Assembly (NCBI RefSeq): GCF_900129685.1
Contig: NZ_FQWM01000009.1
Location: 1-64,000, forward strand
From: Cognatishimia maritima
Lineage (GTDB): Bacteria > Pseudomonadota > Alphaproteobacteria > Rhodobacterales > Rhodobacteraceae
Reading direction: 5' to 3'
DNA length: 64,000 bases
The position numbers and the translations under genes were made by a program. Positions 36,083 to 45,600 of the stretch are shown here, one piece after another; the stretch's first letter is position 1, and every line of letters begins with the position of its first letter. The notes beneath the pieces are model-generated. The model searched no databases. It was not told the DNA's origin and saw only the letters and a program-made list of their open reading frames with translations.

Positions 36083-36778
36083 TCAGCGCATCAATCGCTG
36101 CATGCCCATCTCATCAATGGTTAACGTATAACCTGCAGAGCGCACTGTGTTCACGGTGATGTGCTCTCCGAAAACGGCTGTCAGCTTCTTCCTGATCTTG
36201 GCAACATGCACGTCGAACTTCCGATCCCCATAGTCCCAAGGCCGATGATCAATGGCATAGCTCAACTCATCGCGGCTGACGATTTCACCGGCGTGACTGA
36301 TCAGAATATGCGCGACCTGCGCCTCTGCCGAGGTCAGCCCGGCACGGCTGGCGATATACGCTCCGTCGTCCCAATTTTCGGAATCCTGTAGAATTTCAAG
36401 ACCTTCAGGAGAGTCCAACAGCCCCACCCGCGCCCGCAACCGCAGCGCCAGAAGGCGCAAGGAGAACGGAAAGCCGATGACATCGTCCGCCCCGGCCAAC
36501 AACGCGCGCTCTGCTTCTTGCGCAGAGTCCCGGCGGTCAATGACCATGACAAAAGGGAACCCGGCGGATTTCAGTGCCGCAATGTGATCCTCACGATCTG
36601 CCACGCGCCCAAGAATGACGACGGGTGGGCGCGCCCCATCGGAGGCGGCCACCGCGCTGGCGGGGTCTTGGAAGATCTCTGCGCCAACATCACAGATCGC
36701 ACCGAACAAGTGGCGCAAGGACAGCGCCATGCCGGGATCGCTGTCGATAATATATGCGTATGCGGTGCTCACTGACAT
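36083..36778 (-). CDS. OmpR-family response regulator with atypical receiver
   Basis: 231 residues. The N-terminal receiver-like part (about 1-118) starts AYIIDSDPGMALSLRHLFG but has VVILGRVADRED where the phosphorylated aspartate should be, so it is probably not phosphorylated. The C-terminal winged helix (about 135-225) has LTSAEAQVAHILISHAGEIVSRDEL and RKFDVHVAKIRKKL, then INTVRSAGYTL-like residues (VNTVRSAGYTLTI). It is a second orphan regulator of the same architecture as the FtcR-like protein at 22757. Role in flagellar control inferred from position. Confidence 0.8.
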   Translation of the reverse strand: MSVSTAYAYIIDSDPGMALSLRHLFGAICDVGAEIFQDPASAVAASDGARPPVVILGRVADREDHIAALKSAGFPFVMVIDRRDSAQEAERALLAGADDVIGFPFSLRLLALRLRARVGLLDSPEGLEILQDSENWDDGAYIASRAGLTSAEAQVAHILISHAGEIVSRDELSYAIDHRPWDYGDRKFDVHVAKIRKKLTAVFGEHITVNTVRSAGYTLTIDEMGMQRLMR

Positions 36779-37043
36779 TGCGCCTTAATTCCGCCCGATT
36801 CTTCGTCTTCGAAATACAGACAATACCGCGATTCTTTGATCATTGTTGAAATTTCCCAAAAGCCCCACCAAATGGCGTCCGTTCAGACCGCTGTTATCCC
36901 CAAGATCAAAGGCAAGGAAAACTTCCTTTAACCATTAATTTCTTTTTGCCACCAAATTTTGGCAAAAATTTAACCCAAGGAATAATATTGTTGGTCCAAG
37001 GCAGCAGAATGCGCCTTTCATCACTCAGAATGGAGTAGCAGCT

Positions 37044-37256
37044 ATGGCAGGAGCCCTTGCGTCCGCAGCGGACACACGTGTCGCGCTTAAGGCAGTTGCA
37101 TCAATTGACCGCCTGATCGAAACCGATACTGGCGATCTCGCCCTCAGAGAAATCCTTGTATCTGCCGCCAGCGTTCTGCGCCGACATGCGGATGCCCCTT
37201 TGCTGGACACGGTTCTTTCCCCTGTGGATGAGACCCGCCCAAAGTACCTTCACTGA
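37044..37256 (+). CDS. Small unrecognised protein
   Basis: 70 residues, helical, with no membrane segment. A GGAG site lies about nine bases before the ATG, and a hairpin of GCCGGG/CCCGGC follows the stop codon (37270-37294). No family recognised. It lies between the OmpR-type regulator and the MucR gene. Codon use looks coding, but short length leaves doubt. Confidence 0.5.
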   Translation: MAGALASAADTRVALKAVASIDRLIETDTGDLALREILVSAASVLRRHADAPLLDTVLSPVDETRPKYLH

Positions 37257-37269
37257 TGGCCAAGGATTG

Positions 37270-37294
37270 ATGCCGGGATGATCCCTCAACCCGG
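37270..37294 (+). terminator. Weak hairpin after the small protein gene
   Basis: GCCGGG and CCCGGC form a 6-bp GC stem around a 12-base loop; no T-run follows. Confidence 0.3.
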
Positions 37295-37379
37295 CGCGCA
37301 TGTAAGGACAAGTCGGCTCAACCCCAAGTTTTACAGGGGTTTACGCATCACGTTTTCGGCATGAGAACTGTAACTATTC

Positions 37380-37409
37380 TTGACGAAAATGTAACAAGAC
37401 CCGTATATT
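37380..37409 (+). promoter_or_regulatory. Sigma-70-like promoter of the MucR gene
   Basis: TTGACG, an 18-base spacer and TATATT lie 45-74 bases upstream of the ATG at 37454; this is the clearest housekeeping-type promoter in the cluster. Confidence 0.55.
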
Positions 37410-37453
37410 GCGCGCTGTTACCAGGGATTTAGACCATTGCAGCAAGTATTAGC

Positions 37454-37924
37454 ATGAACAAAATTGACACCCCCTCCGCAAGTGCCGTCGCAACTGTTGT
37501 CGCGGCCTTTGCCCAACGCCCTGACGTGACAAGCGACCAAATCGTTGATCTGGCCCGTCGCCTGCTTCCGGTCTTTGCAACGGACCCGGTGGCGCGTGCC
37601 GCCGCCGTTGTACCGCGCGCGGTCGAAGCCGCTGCTGCACCAGCGCGCAGCACCCCCGCGCCTGCCCTGCCCCTGTCAGAGGCGGTGACAGACGACAAAG
37701 TCTTTTGTCTTTGCTGCGGCAAAGGCTTCACCATGCTGAAGCGCCACCTGAATGCAGAGCATGGACTGACCGAAGAAGAATACCGCAAGGTCTTTGAATT
37801 GCCCGATTCCATGCCCCTCGTCGCGCCCAACTATTCAGAGCGCAAAGCGGCCTACGCCAAACAGGCCGGACTGGGAAAATACAGCCGGGAAACCCCCGAA
37901 AAACCCCAACCCCGCATCCGTTAA
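37454..37924 (+). CDS. MucR/Ros-family zinc-finger regulator
   Basis: 156 residues. The MucR zinc finger is at about residues 78-102: C-x2-C (CLCC), nine residues, H-x4-H (HLNAEH), followed by the family segment GLTEEEYRKVFELPDSMPLVAPNYSERKAAYAKQAGLGKY. The N-terminal ~50 residues include an oligomerisation-type helix, then an Ala/Pro linker. MucR/Ros proteins are H-NS-like regulators of exopolysaccharide, motility and virulence in alphaproteobacteria. Its position before motB suggests it links motility to surface polysaccharide state. Confidence 0.88.
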   Translation: MNKIDTPSASAVATVVAAFAQRPDVTSDQIVDLARRLLPVFATDPVARAAAVVPRAVEAAAAPARSTPAPALPLSEAVTDDKVFCLCCGKGFTMLKRHLNAEHGLTEEEYRKVFELPDSMPLVAPNYSERKAAYAKQAGLGKYSRETPEKPQPRIR

Positions 37925-38086
37925 GGCACGCGACGACCGCGCCCGCCTTAATCTCTGCCACATTCTTGCCTTATTTGCGCCTTCCTGAGGTCGATCTTTG
38001 ACGTGATATCTTGATCGATCCAACCTGCGCAGAAGCCAGCGTTGAGAATAAGCCGGGCAAACCGGCGGACGTGAGGCAATAAAACG

Positions 38087-39442
38087 ATGGCTGATGGCAC
38101 CGTTAATATCATTCGGAAAATCGAAGTCGTCGAAGGCGGCGGCCACCACGGTGGTGCATGGAAAGTGGCCTATGCCGACTTTATGACCGCCATGATGGCG
38201 TTCTTTTTGTTGATGTGGATTCTATCCTCCTCTGACGAGCAGAAGCTGCGCGGGATTGCCGAATATTTTACAAACGCCACCCTGCCCGGCGGTAGCGGTG
38301 TTCTGGATGGGGCGACGCTTGGCCCGCCCGGCACGATGACGGCCTCCAATGGCTCCACCGTTGCGCGCGGCGCAGAGTTTGGTGAGATCGATGACCCTTC
38401 CCCCGCGAAATGGGAAGTCATGGACACGACCCCAACGGCTGACCCCGAAATGAAAACGCGCGGCACAAGCCAGGGTCACCATGAGAATCCAGCCTCAGGT
38501 GCCGCCAGCGAAACCTTCCAGTCCGATTCAACTGAGGACGCGGTGACCAACGCACATTTGGCAGGTCAGGCGGACGCGCCCGCTGAAACCACCGATCCAA
38601 AACACCTCGCAGAGGCGGTGGATGTCGCGAAGATGGACTCGGCGGCGGCGGCGGATGCCTCTGAACAGGTTGAGCAATTTGAAAAGATGGCAGCCGGTGA
38701 CATCGACAACCCCAATCCTGATCACACGGCGGATATCGAACGGTTCGAAGACCTGCAGAGCAAGATTTTGCAGGCAATGGAAGCAGCGCCGGACCTCGCG
38801 CCGCTACAGGAAAACATCATCTTTGAACGCACCCCCGAAGGCATGCTGATCCAGATCGTTGATAGCCAGGGCAAGCCGATGTTTGCCAGCGGCAGCGCGA
38901 CGATGAATGAGACCACGATGAAGCTGATGGCGCTTTTGGGTGAGTCACTGACCGCTCTGCCAAACGATATGGTGATTTCTGGCCACACCGATGCCGTGCC
39001 GTTCACCAATCGCAAATCGTATGACAACTGGGATCTGTCCACCGACCGCGCCAATGCGATGCGTCGTATCCTAAAGGACAATGGCGTCACGCCTGACCGC
39101 ATCACCCGCGTGTCGGGCATGGCCGCGACCCAGCTTTTAAAACCAGAGGCCCCGACCGACGCTTCAAACCGCCGGATCGAAGTGATGCTGGCCTACGAAA
39201 AACTTCAGGCCCCTACCCCCGCGCCGGTTCAAACGCCAGCCCCTGCCCAAACCCAACAGGCCGCCGCCCCAGAAGCGCCCGCACCGGCTGTGACTCCGGT
39301 CCAAGTGGCGGAACCGGTCGAGATGGCAAAACCAGAGATGGTCGCCGAAGCGCCGCGTCTGGCTGAATCTTTGGTGATCGAAGAAAAGCCGTCGCTCTTG
39401 GATGAGCAAGTGTTTGAGAACCTCAGAAGCGCGCTGCGCTAA
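38087..39442 (+). CDS. motB: Flagellar stator protein MotB
   Basis: 451 residues. The N-terminus has GGGHHGGAWKVAYADFMTAM leading into one membrane helix (about 30-48), with the proton-binding aspartate D31. An acidic, low-complexity linker (about 80-240) precedes the OmpA-like peptidoglycan-binding domain (about 255-375: SGHTDAVPFTNRKSYDNWDL, STDRANAMRRIL). A long Pro/Ala tail follows. Larger than enteric MotB (about 308), as often in alphaproteobacteria. It works with MotA at 40835. Confidence 0.93.
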   Translation: MADGTVNIIRKIEVVEGGGHHGGAWKVAYADFMTAMMAFFLLMWILSSSDEQKLRGIAEYFTNATLPGGSGVLDGATLGPPGTMTASNGSTVARGAEFGEIDDPSPAKWEVMDTTPTADPEMKTRGTSQGHHENPASGAASETFQSDSTEDAVTNAHLAGQADAPAETTDPKHLAEAVDVAKMDSAAAADASEQVEQFEKMAAGDIDNPNPDHTADIERFEDLQSKILQAMEAAPDLAPLQENIIFERTPEGMLIQIVDSQGKPMFASGSATMNETTMKLMALLGESLTALPNDMVISGHTDAVPFTNRKSYDNWDLSTDRANAMRRILKDNGVTPDRITRVSGMAATQLLKPEAPTDASNRRIEVMLAYEKLQAPTPAPVQTPAPAQTQQAAAPEAPAPAVTPVQVAEPVEMAKPEMVAEAPRLAESLVIEEKPSLLDEQVFENLRSALR

Positions 39443-39445
39443 AGG

Positions 39446-40636
39446 TTAATTCGCCTGCATCGACAGTCGGAATTGGCTCCAATCAATGGGGCCAATTTTC
39501 GCGTTTTGGCTGATGCCATTGACGGGCTGCATACCAAGGATCACCAAAATCGCCAATGTTGTCAGCGTGGTGAGTGCAAAAAGCCGGAACCGGCGGCGGC
39601 GTTTCAGCGCCTGTGGCGAGGGCTTTTTCAACGCTTCGGCAACAACCGGGGTCTTCTCTTCTGGTGCCGCGCCGTCCACAGGCAGCGTCACATAAAGGAA
39701 GGCCGCATCGTGGCTTACGTCCACTGCCCCAATCGCTTTGCGCAGAACCGACCGCAGCGATGCTGGCAAAAGATCGGCTTCAATCCGAACCGTGCCCGGC
39801 GCGGCGTCCCCAGCCTCGGCCCGCTGAATCGCCAGCAACTGGCGGTCATCGCGGAGGAACAATTGGCCAGCATTGCGAATATCCAATTGGGCCCCTGCCC
39901 CGCCGGAAATCACAAAATGGTTGCCATCTTCGCTTATGGAAAAGGCGGGCGCATCGGTCTCGTCCTTCATATCCGCAAGCGAGGTAAAGGCCGCCCCCGG
40001 AAAAACTGATTGCGCGCTGGTGACCACCGCGCCCTTTTCCTTTGGCAGTTTGGGCGCAGGCGGGTCGCGGCGCGCGGCCTCTCGACCCAGATCAAGGTGC
40101 AGATTGCGCAGCGGTTTTTCAGCGGCTGGGGCGGGCGGCGGCACCGGCGCGCGGCGGCTTGCGAAATGCAATGCGCCATCCGATGTGGCGACTTCCACCT
40201 CACGCGCTGCCTGCGCGCTGGCAACCGGCGCTGCTGTAACCATAGGTTCGCTGTCGACCCCAAGGAAGGCGCTGGGTTCCAGCCCTTCTTCAAGCGCGAA
40301 GGCAAAGTTCACCGAATAGTCATCCGCTTCTTCAACCAGCTGCGGAGAGTCCGCCAGCAACGTCGCAAGGCTGCGTTGATCGGAATAGCGCAGCTGCCGT
40401 GTTGGGAAGCCGTGCACCGGCGGGTAGACGCAGATCTCTTTGGCGCGCAATCCAAGTTGCTTGCGCAGACGCGCGGCGAAAATCCCCGCTTCTTCCTGAC
40501 GGAACAGCAGCAACTGGCAATCGCCGCTTGGCATCAAGCACACCGCCAGCCGCATTTTACGCGGCCAATCACGATGCACCATCCGAAGGTCATCTTCTTC
40601 AAGCAATACGACCAAGATGTTTTCGCTGCCAGACAT
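39446..40636 (-). CDS. Unrecognised membrane-anchored protein between motB and motA
   Basis: 396 residues from the ATG at 40636 (GGGGAAG three bases upstream); an in-frame start at 40654 is possible. The N-terminal ~125 residues look like a compact alpha/beta domain (LAVCLMPSGDCQLLLFRQEE). A proline/alanine-rich linker (about 150-215) follows, then a second beta-rich domain (about 225-330) and one membrane helix near the C-terminus (FRLFALTTLTTLAILVILGM). A basic stretch (LKRRRRFR) just before the helix suggests most of the protein is cytoplasmic. No family recognised. Its place between the stator genes suggests a motor-associated role. Confidence 0.7.
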   Translation of the reverse strand: MSGSENILVVLLEEDDLRMVHRDWPRKMRLAVCLMPSGDCQLLLFRQEEAGIFAARLRKQLGLRAKEICVYPPVHGFPTRQLRYSDQRSLATLLADSPQLVEEADDYSVNFAFALEEGLEPSAFLGVDSEPMVTAAPVASAQAAREVEVATSDGALHFASRRAPVPPPAPAAEKPLRNLHLDLGREAARRDPPAPKLPKEKGAVVTSAQSVFPGAAFTSLADMKDETDAPAFSISEDGNHFVISGGAGAQLDIRNAGQLFLRDDRQLLAIQRAEAGDAAPGTVRIEADLLPASLRSVLRKAIGAVDVSHDAAFLYVTLPVDGAAPEEKTPVVAEALKKPSPQALKRRRRFRLFALTTLTTLAILVILGMQPVNGISQNAKIGPIDWSQFRLSMQAN

Positions 40637-40664
40637 GTTCTTCCCCAAGCGCAACGTTTGACGT

Positions 40665-40679
40665 TAACTTATCCTTTAA
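40665..40679. promoter_or_regulatory. CtrA-like box in the motA upstream region
   Basis: TTAA-N7-TTTA, one mismatch from consensus, 29 bases upstream of the divergent gene at 40636 and about 155 bases upstream of motA. It overlaps a TTATCCTT copy (40670-40677). Confidence 0.45.
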
Positions 40680-40764
40680 GTTTAGCCATGGTTGAGTGGT
40701 TTATCCATAGTTATTCTTGTATTTTCCATGAAAAAGCGCATTCTATCCTCTGAATTCGCCTTTA

Positions 40765-40775
40765 ATCCTTGCTAG
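40765..40775 (+). promoter_or_regulatory. ATCCTTGCTAG motif upstream of motA
   Basis: An 11-base word identical to 22707-22717 upstream of the FtcR-like gene, in the same orientation and at similar distance (59 and 39 bases) from the downstream start codon. Confidence 0.5.
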
Positions 40776-40834
40776 AATACCCTTGCCTATGGCAAAAATA
40801 AGGCAAATAGAGCAGCTGCGAAAAGCGACCCAAA

Positions 40835-41701
40835 ATGAATATTGTCATTGGCTTTATCCTTGTCATCGTCCTCGTCTTTGGCGGCTTCTTGTGGTCGGGC
40901 GGGGAAATGGGGCCGATTTTACACGCCCTCCCCTACGAAGGCATGATGATCGGCGGCGCCTCTTTGGGCGCCTTTGTCGCAGCGAATTCGTTCAAAGATG
41001 TGATCGCTACATTCAAGGCGGTCTTCAAATCCCTTAAGGGGCCGAAGTGGAAGCAAAGCGATTACATTGATCTGCTGAACCTGATGTACGGTCTGGTTAA
41101 AATTTACCAGAAGGACGGCATCCTTGCCCTGGACGAGCATATCGAAAACCCGCATGACAGTTCGATTTTCTCGCAGTTTCCAAAAATCCAACACGACCAC
41201 CATGCGATTGATCTGATCACCGACAGTTTCCGCATGCTGGCGCTGAACTTTGACGATCCGTTCCAAACTGAGGATGTGATCAACAAAAAGCTAAAGAAAC
41301 ACCATCACGAGGTTTTGACGCCCGCACATGGGCTACAAACCGTGGCCGACGGCTTGCCCGCGATCGGGATTGTTGCCGCGGTTTTGGGTGTTATCAAAAC
41401 CATGGGGTCGATTGACAAGCCGCCTGCGGTGCTGGGCGAAATGATCGGCGGCGCGCTGGTTGGTACCTTCCTTGGGGTTTTCCTGGCCTATTGTTTTGTG
41501 GCCCCTCTTTCTGGTCGCCTGACCGCAATCGAAGAACAGGACGGCGCGTTCTATAACGTGATCCGCGATATCTTTATCGCCATCCTGCATGACCATTCGC
41601 CGACCATCTGCGTGGAAATCGGACGCGGCAATATCCCGACGACGCTGCAGCCGTCTTTCTATGAAATGGAAGAGGCGCGTCAGGATCTTGCCGGGGCATA
41701 A
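40835..41701 (+). CDS. motA: Flagellar stator protein MotA
   Basis: 288 residues with four membrane helices. Typical MotA segments are the first helices (MNIVIGFILVIVLVFGGFL, MMIGGASLGAFVAANS), a charged cytoplasmic loop (about 60-165), and LPAIGIVAAVLGVIKTMGSI with LGEMIGGALVGTFLGVFLAYCFV. It forms the proton channel with MotB. The start at 40835 has only a weak ribosome site. The fliJ-like gene begins at the motA stop (overlap of one base). Confidence 0.94.
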   Translation: MNIVIGFILVIVLVFGGFLWSGGEMGPILHALPYEGMMIGGASLGAFVAANSFKDVIATFKAVFKSLKGPKWKQSDYIDLLNLMYGLVKIYQKDGILALDEHIENPHDSSIFSQFPKIQHDHHAIDLITDSFRMLALNFDDPFQTEDVINKKLKKHHHEVLTPAHGLQTVADGLPAIGIVAAVLGVIKTMGSIDKPPAVLGEMIGGALVGTFLGVFLAYCFVAPLSGRLTAIEEQDGAFYNVIRDIFIAILHDHSPTICVEIGRGNIPTTLQPSFYEMEEARQDLAGA

Positions 41702-42138
41702 TGGACCGCACCCGTCGCATTCAGGCCCTGCAGGTTCTGCAACGGATCAAGGAACACGAGCTGGATGGCCACGCGGCCAAGATGGGGCTGATCCGGTCCC
41801 ATCAAGCGCAGGTGCAATCCGAAATTGACAAGCTGGATGAACGTCTCGCGAAAGAGGCGCATATTTCAACGCCCGAGGCCGCGCCGTTTTTGGCGGGTTT
41901 CTTAAAGGCCATCCAAACCCGCCGCGCCTTCTTAGAAAAAGAAATGGCCCGGCTGGATAAAGATGCGGCCCAGATCGAAGGCAAGCTGTTTGACACCTAC
42001 ACCGAAGCGCGGTCAAACGAAGCGGTCTTGGATAAAACCCTGGTTGAAAAGCGCCGCGAGGACGATCTGGCCGAAAGCGCCTCCCTCGAAGAGGTGGCGC
42101 GCAATCGCTATCTGCGTCAGATGCGCGGGGAGACGTAG
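41701..42138 (+). CDS. fliJ: FliJ-like coiled-coil export protein
   Basis: 145 residues, almost wholly helical with heptad-like spacing (LQVLQRIKEHELDGHAAKMG, FLEKEMARLDKDAAQIEGKL). The size and profile fit FliJ, the stalk between the FliI ring and FlhA. It begins on the last base of the motA stop codon. FliJ proteins diverge strongly, so the call leans on context and coiled-coil character. fliI itself lies 22 kb away. Confidence 0.7.
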   Translation: MDRTRRIQALQVLQRIKEHELDGHAAKMGLIRSHQAQVQSEIDKLDERLAKEAHISTPEAAPFLAGFLKAIQTRRAFLEKEMARLDKDAAQIEGKLFDTYTEARSNEAVLDKTLVEKRREDDLAESASLEEVARNRYLRQMRGET

Positions 42139-42148
42139 CCGTAGACCG

Positions 42149-42180
42149 GCCCCCACCGACGGGAGGGGGCTGGCCTTTGT
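42149..42180 (+). terminator. Terminator after motA-fliJ
   Basis: GCCCCC (42149-42154) and GGGGGC (42165-42170) pair around a ten-base loop, followed by TGGCCTTTGTTCTT; T content is moderate. Confidence 0.5.
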
Positions 42181-42185
42181 TCTTA

Positions 42186-42581
42186 TCAAGCGGCGTTCTG
42201 AAATCCAGCTGCCCACATCTCGCGGATTTGGGTCGCGAGGGTTGTCGGGTCAAACGGCTTCGCAATAAAGCCCAGTTCATATTGGCCCAGAAGGCTGTCC
42301 TTTTCGGACTCCCCGACTTTGGCGGTCATGTAGATCGCTGGAATTTGCTCATAGCCCGGAATCTCACGAATTTTGGCAATGGTCTCTGGCCCGGTCAGCC
42401 CCGGCATCTGCACATCACAGAGCAACAGGTCCGGCGCGAAATCTTCGACGATGTCCAACGCCACCGTGCCCAGTTCCGCCTGCGCGACCGTAAAGCCGCC
42501 GATCAATTCCAGCGCCATATTTGCGATTTCGCGAATATCGCCCTCGTCTTCCACATGCAGAATTTTTGTCAGCTCACCCAT
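42186..42581 (-). CDS. CheY-like single-domain response regulator
   Basis: 131 residues from the ATG at 42581 with GAGGAAA upstream; a TTG at 42587 is also in frame. Acidic pocket HVEDEGD near residue 12, phosphoacceptor D56 (LLLCDVQMPG), T/A switch (YMTAK) and K108 (GFIAKPFDP) are complete. No output domain. It follows the large histidine kinase by 33 bases and is probably a phosphoryl carrier or motor-acting receiver for that kinase and its HPt partner. Confidence 0.92.
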   Translation of the reverse strand: MGELTKILHVEDEGDIREIANMALELIGGFTVAQAELGTVALDIVEDFAPDLLLCDVQMPGLTGPETIAKIREIPGYEQIPAIYMTAKVGESEKDSLLGQYELGFIAKPFDPTTLATQIREMWAAGFQNAA

Positions 42582-42613
42582 ATTCAATTTCCTCGTTATC
42601 CAACGTTCTGCGT

Positions 42614-45600
42614 TTAACCGCGCGCCCGGCGACGTGCTTTCCCACGTCCTGCACCCGAAGGCCGCGCAAATCTTGAAACCACGCCGCGTTCCGCTTCTGG
42701 CGCTTCAACCTGTGTTACCATGACAATCACCGGCAGCGAGTCTGGCAGTTGTCCGCCTGTGACGGGGATGATCGTCATGCAATGGGCCAAGCCCACTTTG
42801 TCAAAATGCAGGATGGCATCAAATTGATCTTCGCCTGCCAGCACCATGGCCTGCGCCGCATCGCCCGCCTGCACCAACGTGACATCATCGGTATCCACAT
42901 GCGGCAAGTCCTTAGAGCCGACCGCCATCAGGCGGAAGCCATCTTCGGTGCTATCCAATGTCGGGATCATGTTCAGCCAATTGCTGTACATATTTGTCCG
43001 CAAGCTGTTCAAGATCGCGCCATCTGACATGTTCATGTCTTCCGACTTGGCCTGCAAGACAGAGACCTTGAGGTTCGACAGCATCTCTTTTTCAAAGAGG
43101 TCTGTTACCAAAGTCCGCCCTTCGTCTGACAGCCAATTAAAGACCGAGGACTGACCAACAACACCCTTGCCGCTGACGACTTGGCTAACGGTCACGCTGC
43201 CGACTTCCAATTCCACTTGAAAGCCGCCCGATTGCAGCTGAGACAGCAGAACCTGCATTTCGGACCCATCAGCAACCTGCGCCGCCGCCTTCGCTGCGAT
43301 TTCCTCGCGCGCCGCAATTTCTGCCGCTGGATCAGTTTCCATCCCTGCCCCGCTGAACATCGCAACTTCGCTGTCGAGCTTTTCAAGCGGCATCAGTTGC
43401 TGGCCGACCAGTCGCGGCAGATCAACGAAGAACTCGGTGCCAATATTATTTTCAGAGGCGAAGAAAATCGCGCCTTTGTGGCTTTCGACAATCATCTTCG
43501 CGATGGCCAGACCAAGCCCAGTGCCGCCTTGGGACCGGGTGTCGCCCATATCGGCTTGGGTAAATTTGTCAAAGATCGTCGCCTGCGCCTCTTTCGGAAT
43601 GCCGGGGCCGAAGTCACGCAATGCAAAGCGCACGCGGCCACGGTGTACCGACAAGGACACGATGATCTCTTTGTCCGCACCCGAGAACTTGGCGGCGTTT
43701 GACATCAGGTTGTCCATGACCTGCAGCAGGCGATCCTTCTCGCCCATGGTCATAAAGCCACCGTCGACCTCTTCCAGATGCAGGCGCATCGTGCATTTGA
43801 ACTTCTCGGCGTAGAACTTGTTGGACTCCATCGCCTGTTCGACCACTTCGAGCATGTCGACCGGCGCAAGTTTCAGGTCCATCTTGCCGTTCTCGAATTT
43901 TTCCATATCGAGAATGTCGTTGATCAGCAGCACCAGCCGGTCGCAGTTATCCGCCGCCATGCCGATCATCTTGTCCATCTGCGGGGTCAGTTCGCCAATC
44001 GCCCCAGATTTCGCCAGACCCAGCGCGCCTTTCATCGAGGTCAGAGGCGTGCGCAATTCGTGGCTGACCGTGGCGACAAATTCGTTTTTGGCTTTCTCGG
44101 CCACTTTGCGCGCGGTGATGTCGCGATAGATCGCGATCAAGCGCGGCTCATCATTGTCGGGCTGGACATATTCCAGCGAAATTTCATATGGCGTGCCGTC
44201 GCCTGCGGTGACCTCCCAGGTCATGCGGCGTTGCGGCCCTTCTTCCAAGGCTTGGCAGCGCATTTCCAAAGCGCGCAGGTCGTTGTCAGTCAGAATGTCC
44301 TTCGCGCTGCGGCCTTTCCACGTGCCACCCACGCGATCCTCGATCAGCTTTTCAGTGGCGGTGCGGTTACAATACAGCAGGTCCAGTGATCCGGGGCGCA
44401 GCACGACCACCTGATCTTCGATCAGTTCCAGACTGTCATGGAAGCTTTCATCGGAAATGCCCTTGCGGGTCTGGGTCATATCGGTGGCGACCACCGCGAT
44501 TTCAGACAGCAGATCACCCGCGCCAGACACAGGAATCACGGTGCACTGCGCCCAAGCCGCAGTGCCATCCTCGCGCAGGATTTTCAGCGGCCCATCCCAC
44601 GGCGCGCCGACCTCCATCGCTTTCATAATATCGTTGCGCAGAATCTCTTGCTCACGCTCTGGCAGCAGGTCAGACAACGGCGTTCCCAAAAGCATCGATC
44701 GTTCGCGATCCGTTGTTGCGCAGAAGCTTTCGTTCACATGCAAAATGCGCCCATCGGGTTTGAGCATACAAAAGACGGTGTGTTCTTCGACCGCGCTGCG
44801 ATAAAAAATCTTTGACCTGATTTCGCTTTCCAGCACGTCCTTCTGTTGCTCGGCCAGCAAAATGTTGCGGCGCAATTGCAGGATCAGGAACAGCAGCGAA
44901 CAAATGATAAAAGTGGTCATCCCAAGGATGGCCCACTTGTAGCTTCTGAAGATCCGCGCGGTGGCCTGCAGCAGGTAATTTTCGTAAGGACGCACGCGCA
45001 GGGAAATCAGAAGGTCGTGCACCTCTTGATAGTTCTGCGGGGCCTGCCACACGACATTGCCGGCGGCGATGGATTCCTCGGCTTCTGCATCAATGCTCAG
45101 CATCGCATTGATGACCAAAGCCAAGGTGTCATTTGGCACCTCTGCATTGGCCGAAAGCACCCATTCAGGATAAAGCGGGGTCGACACCCAAAACGGAAAA
45201 TCCGGGAAGGCCATGGGGGAAAGGGGGACAAAATCGTCCAGATTGATCACACCCTCAGCCGCCAATTGTTCCAGCACACCTGCTGGCACCACGCCCGCAT
45301 CAACAAGTCCGGTCTGCACGGCATAAACCACTTCGCGCTGGTTCCCGCCCGAGAACACCAGCTCGCTTAGCATGTCTTCGACATCCAAACGGCGGCGACG
45401 GAATTCCTGTTCGGCCAGCCACCAGCCGGAAAAATCGCTGGCGGCAACCGCCATTACGCTGGCACCGCGCAACTGGTTGATCTGACGCACCGGGCTATCG
45501 GCGCGCACAAAAATCAGGGCACCGATATCGCTATAGGTCCGCTCCTCCCAGAAACGCGCCCGCGACAACACCGCCCGTGCGCCGCTTTCGACCTCGGCCG

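Noticed and set aside
40640-40834. Sigma-54 promoter before motA
   Set aside because: CCTTGC recalls the -12 half, but no TGGC -24 element lies at the proper distance.
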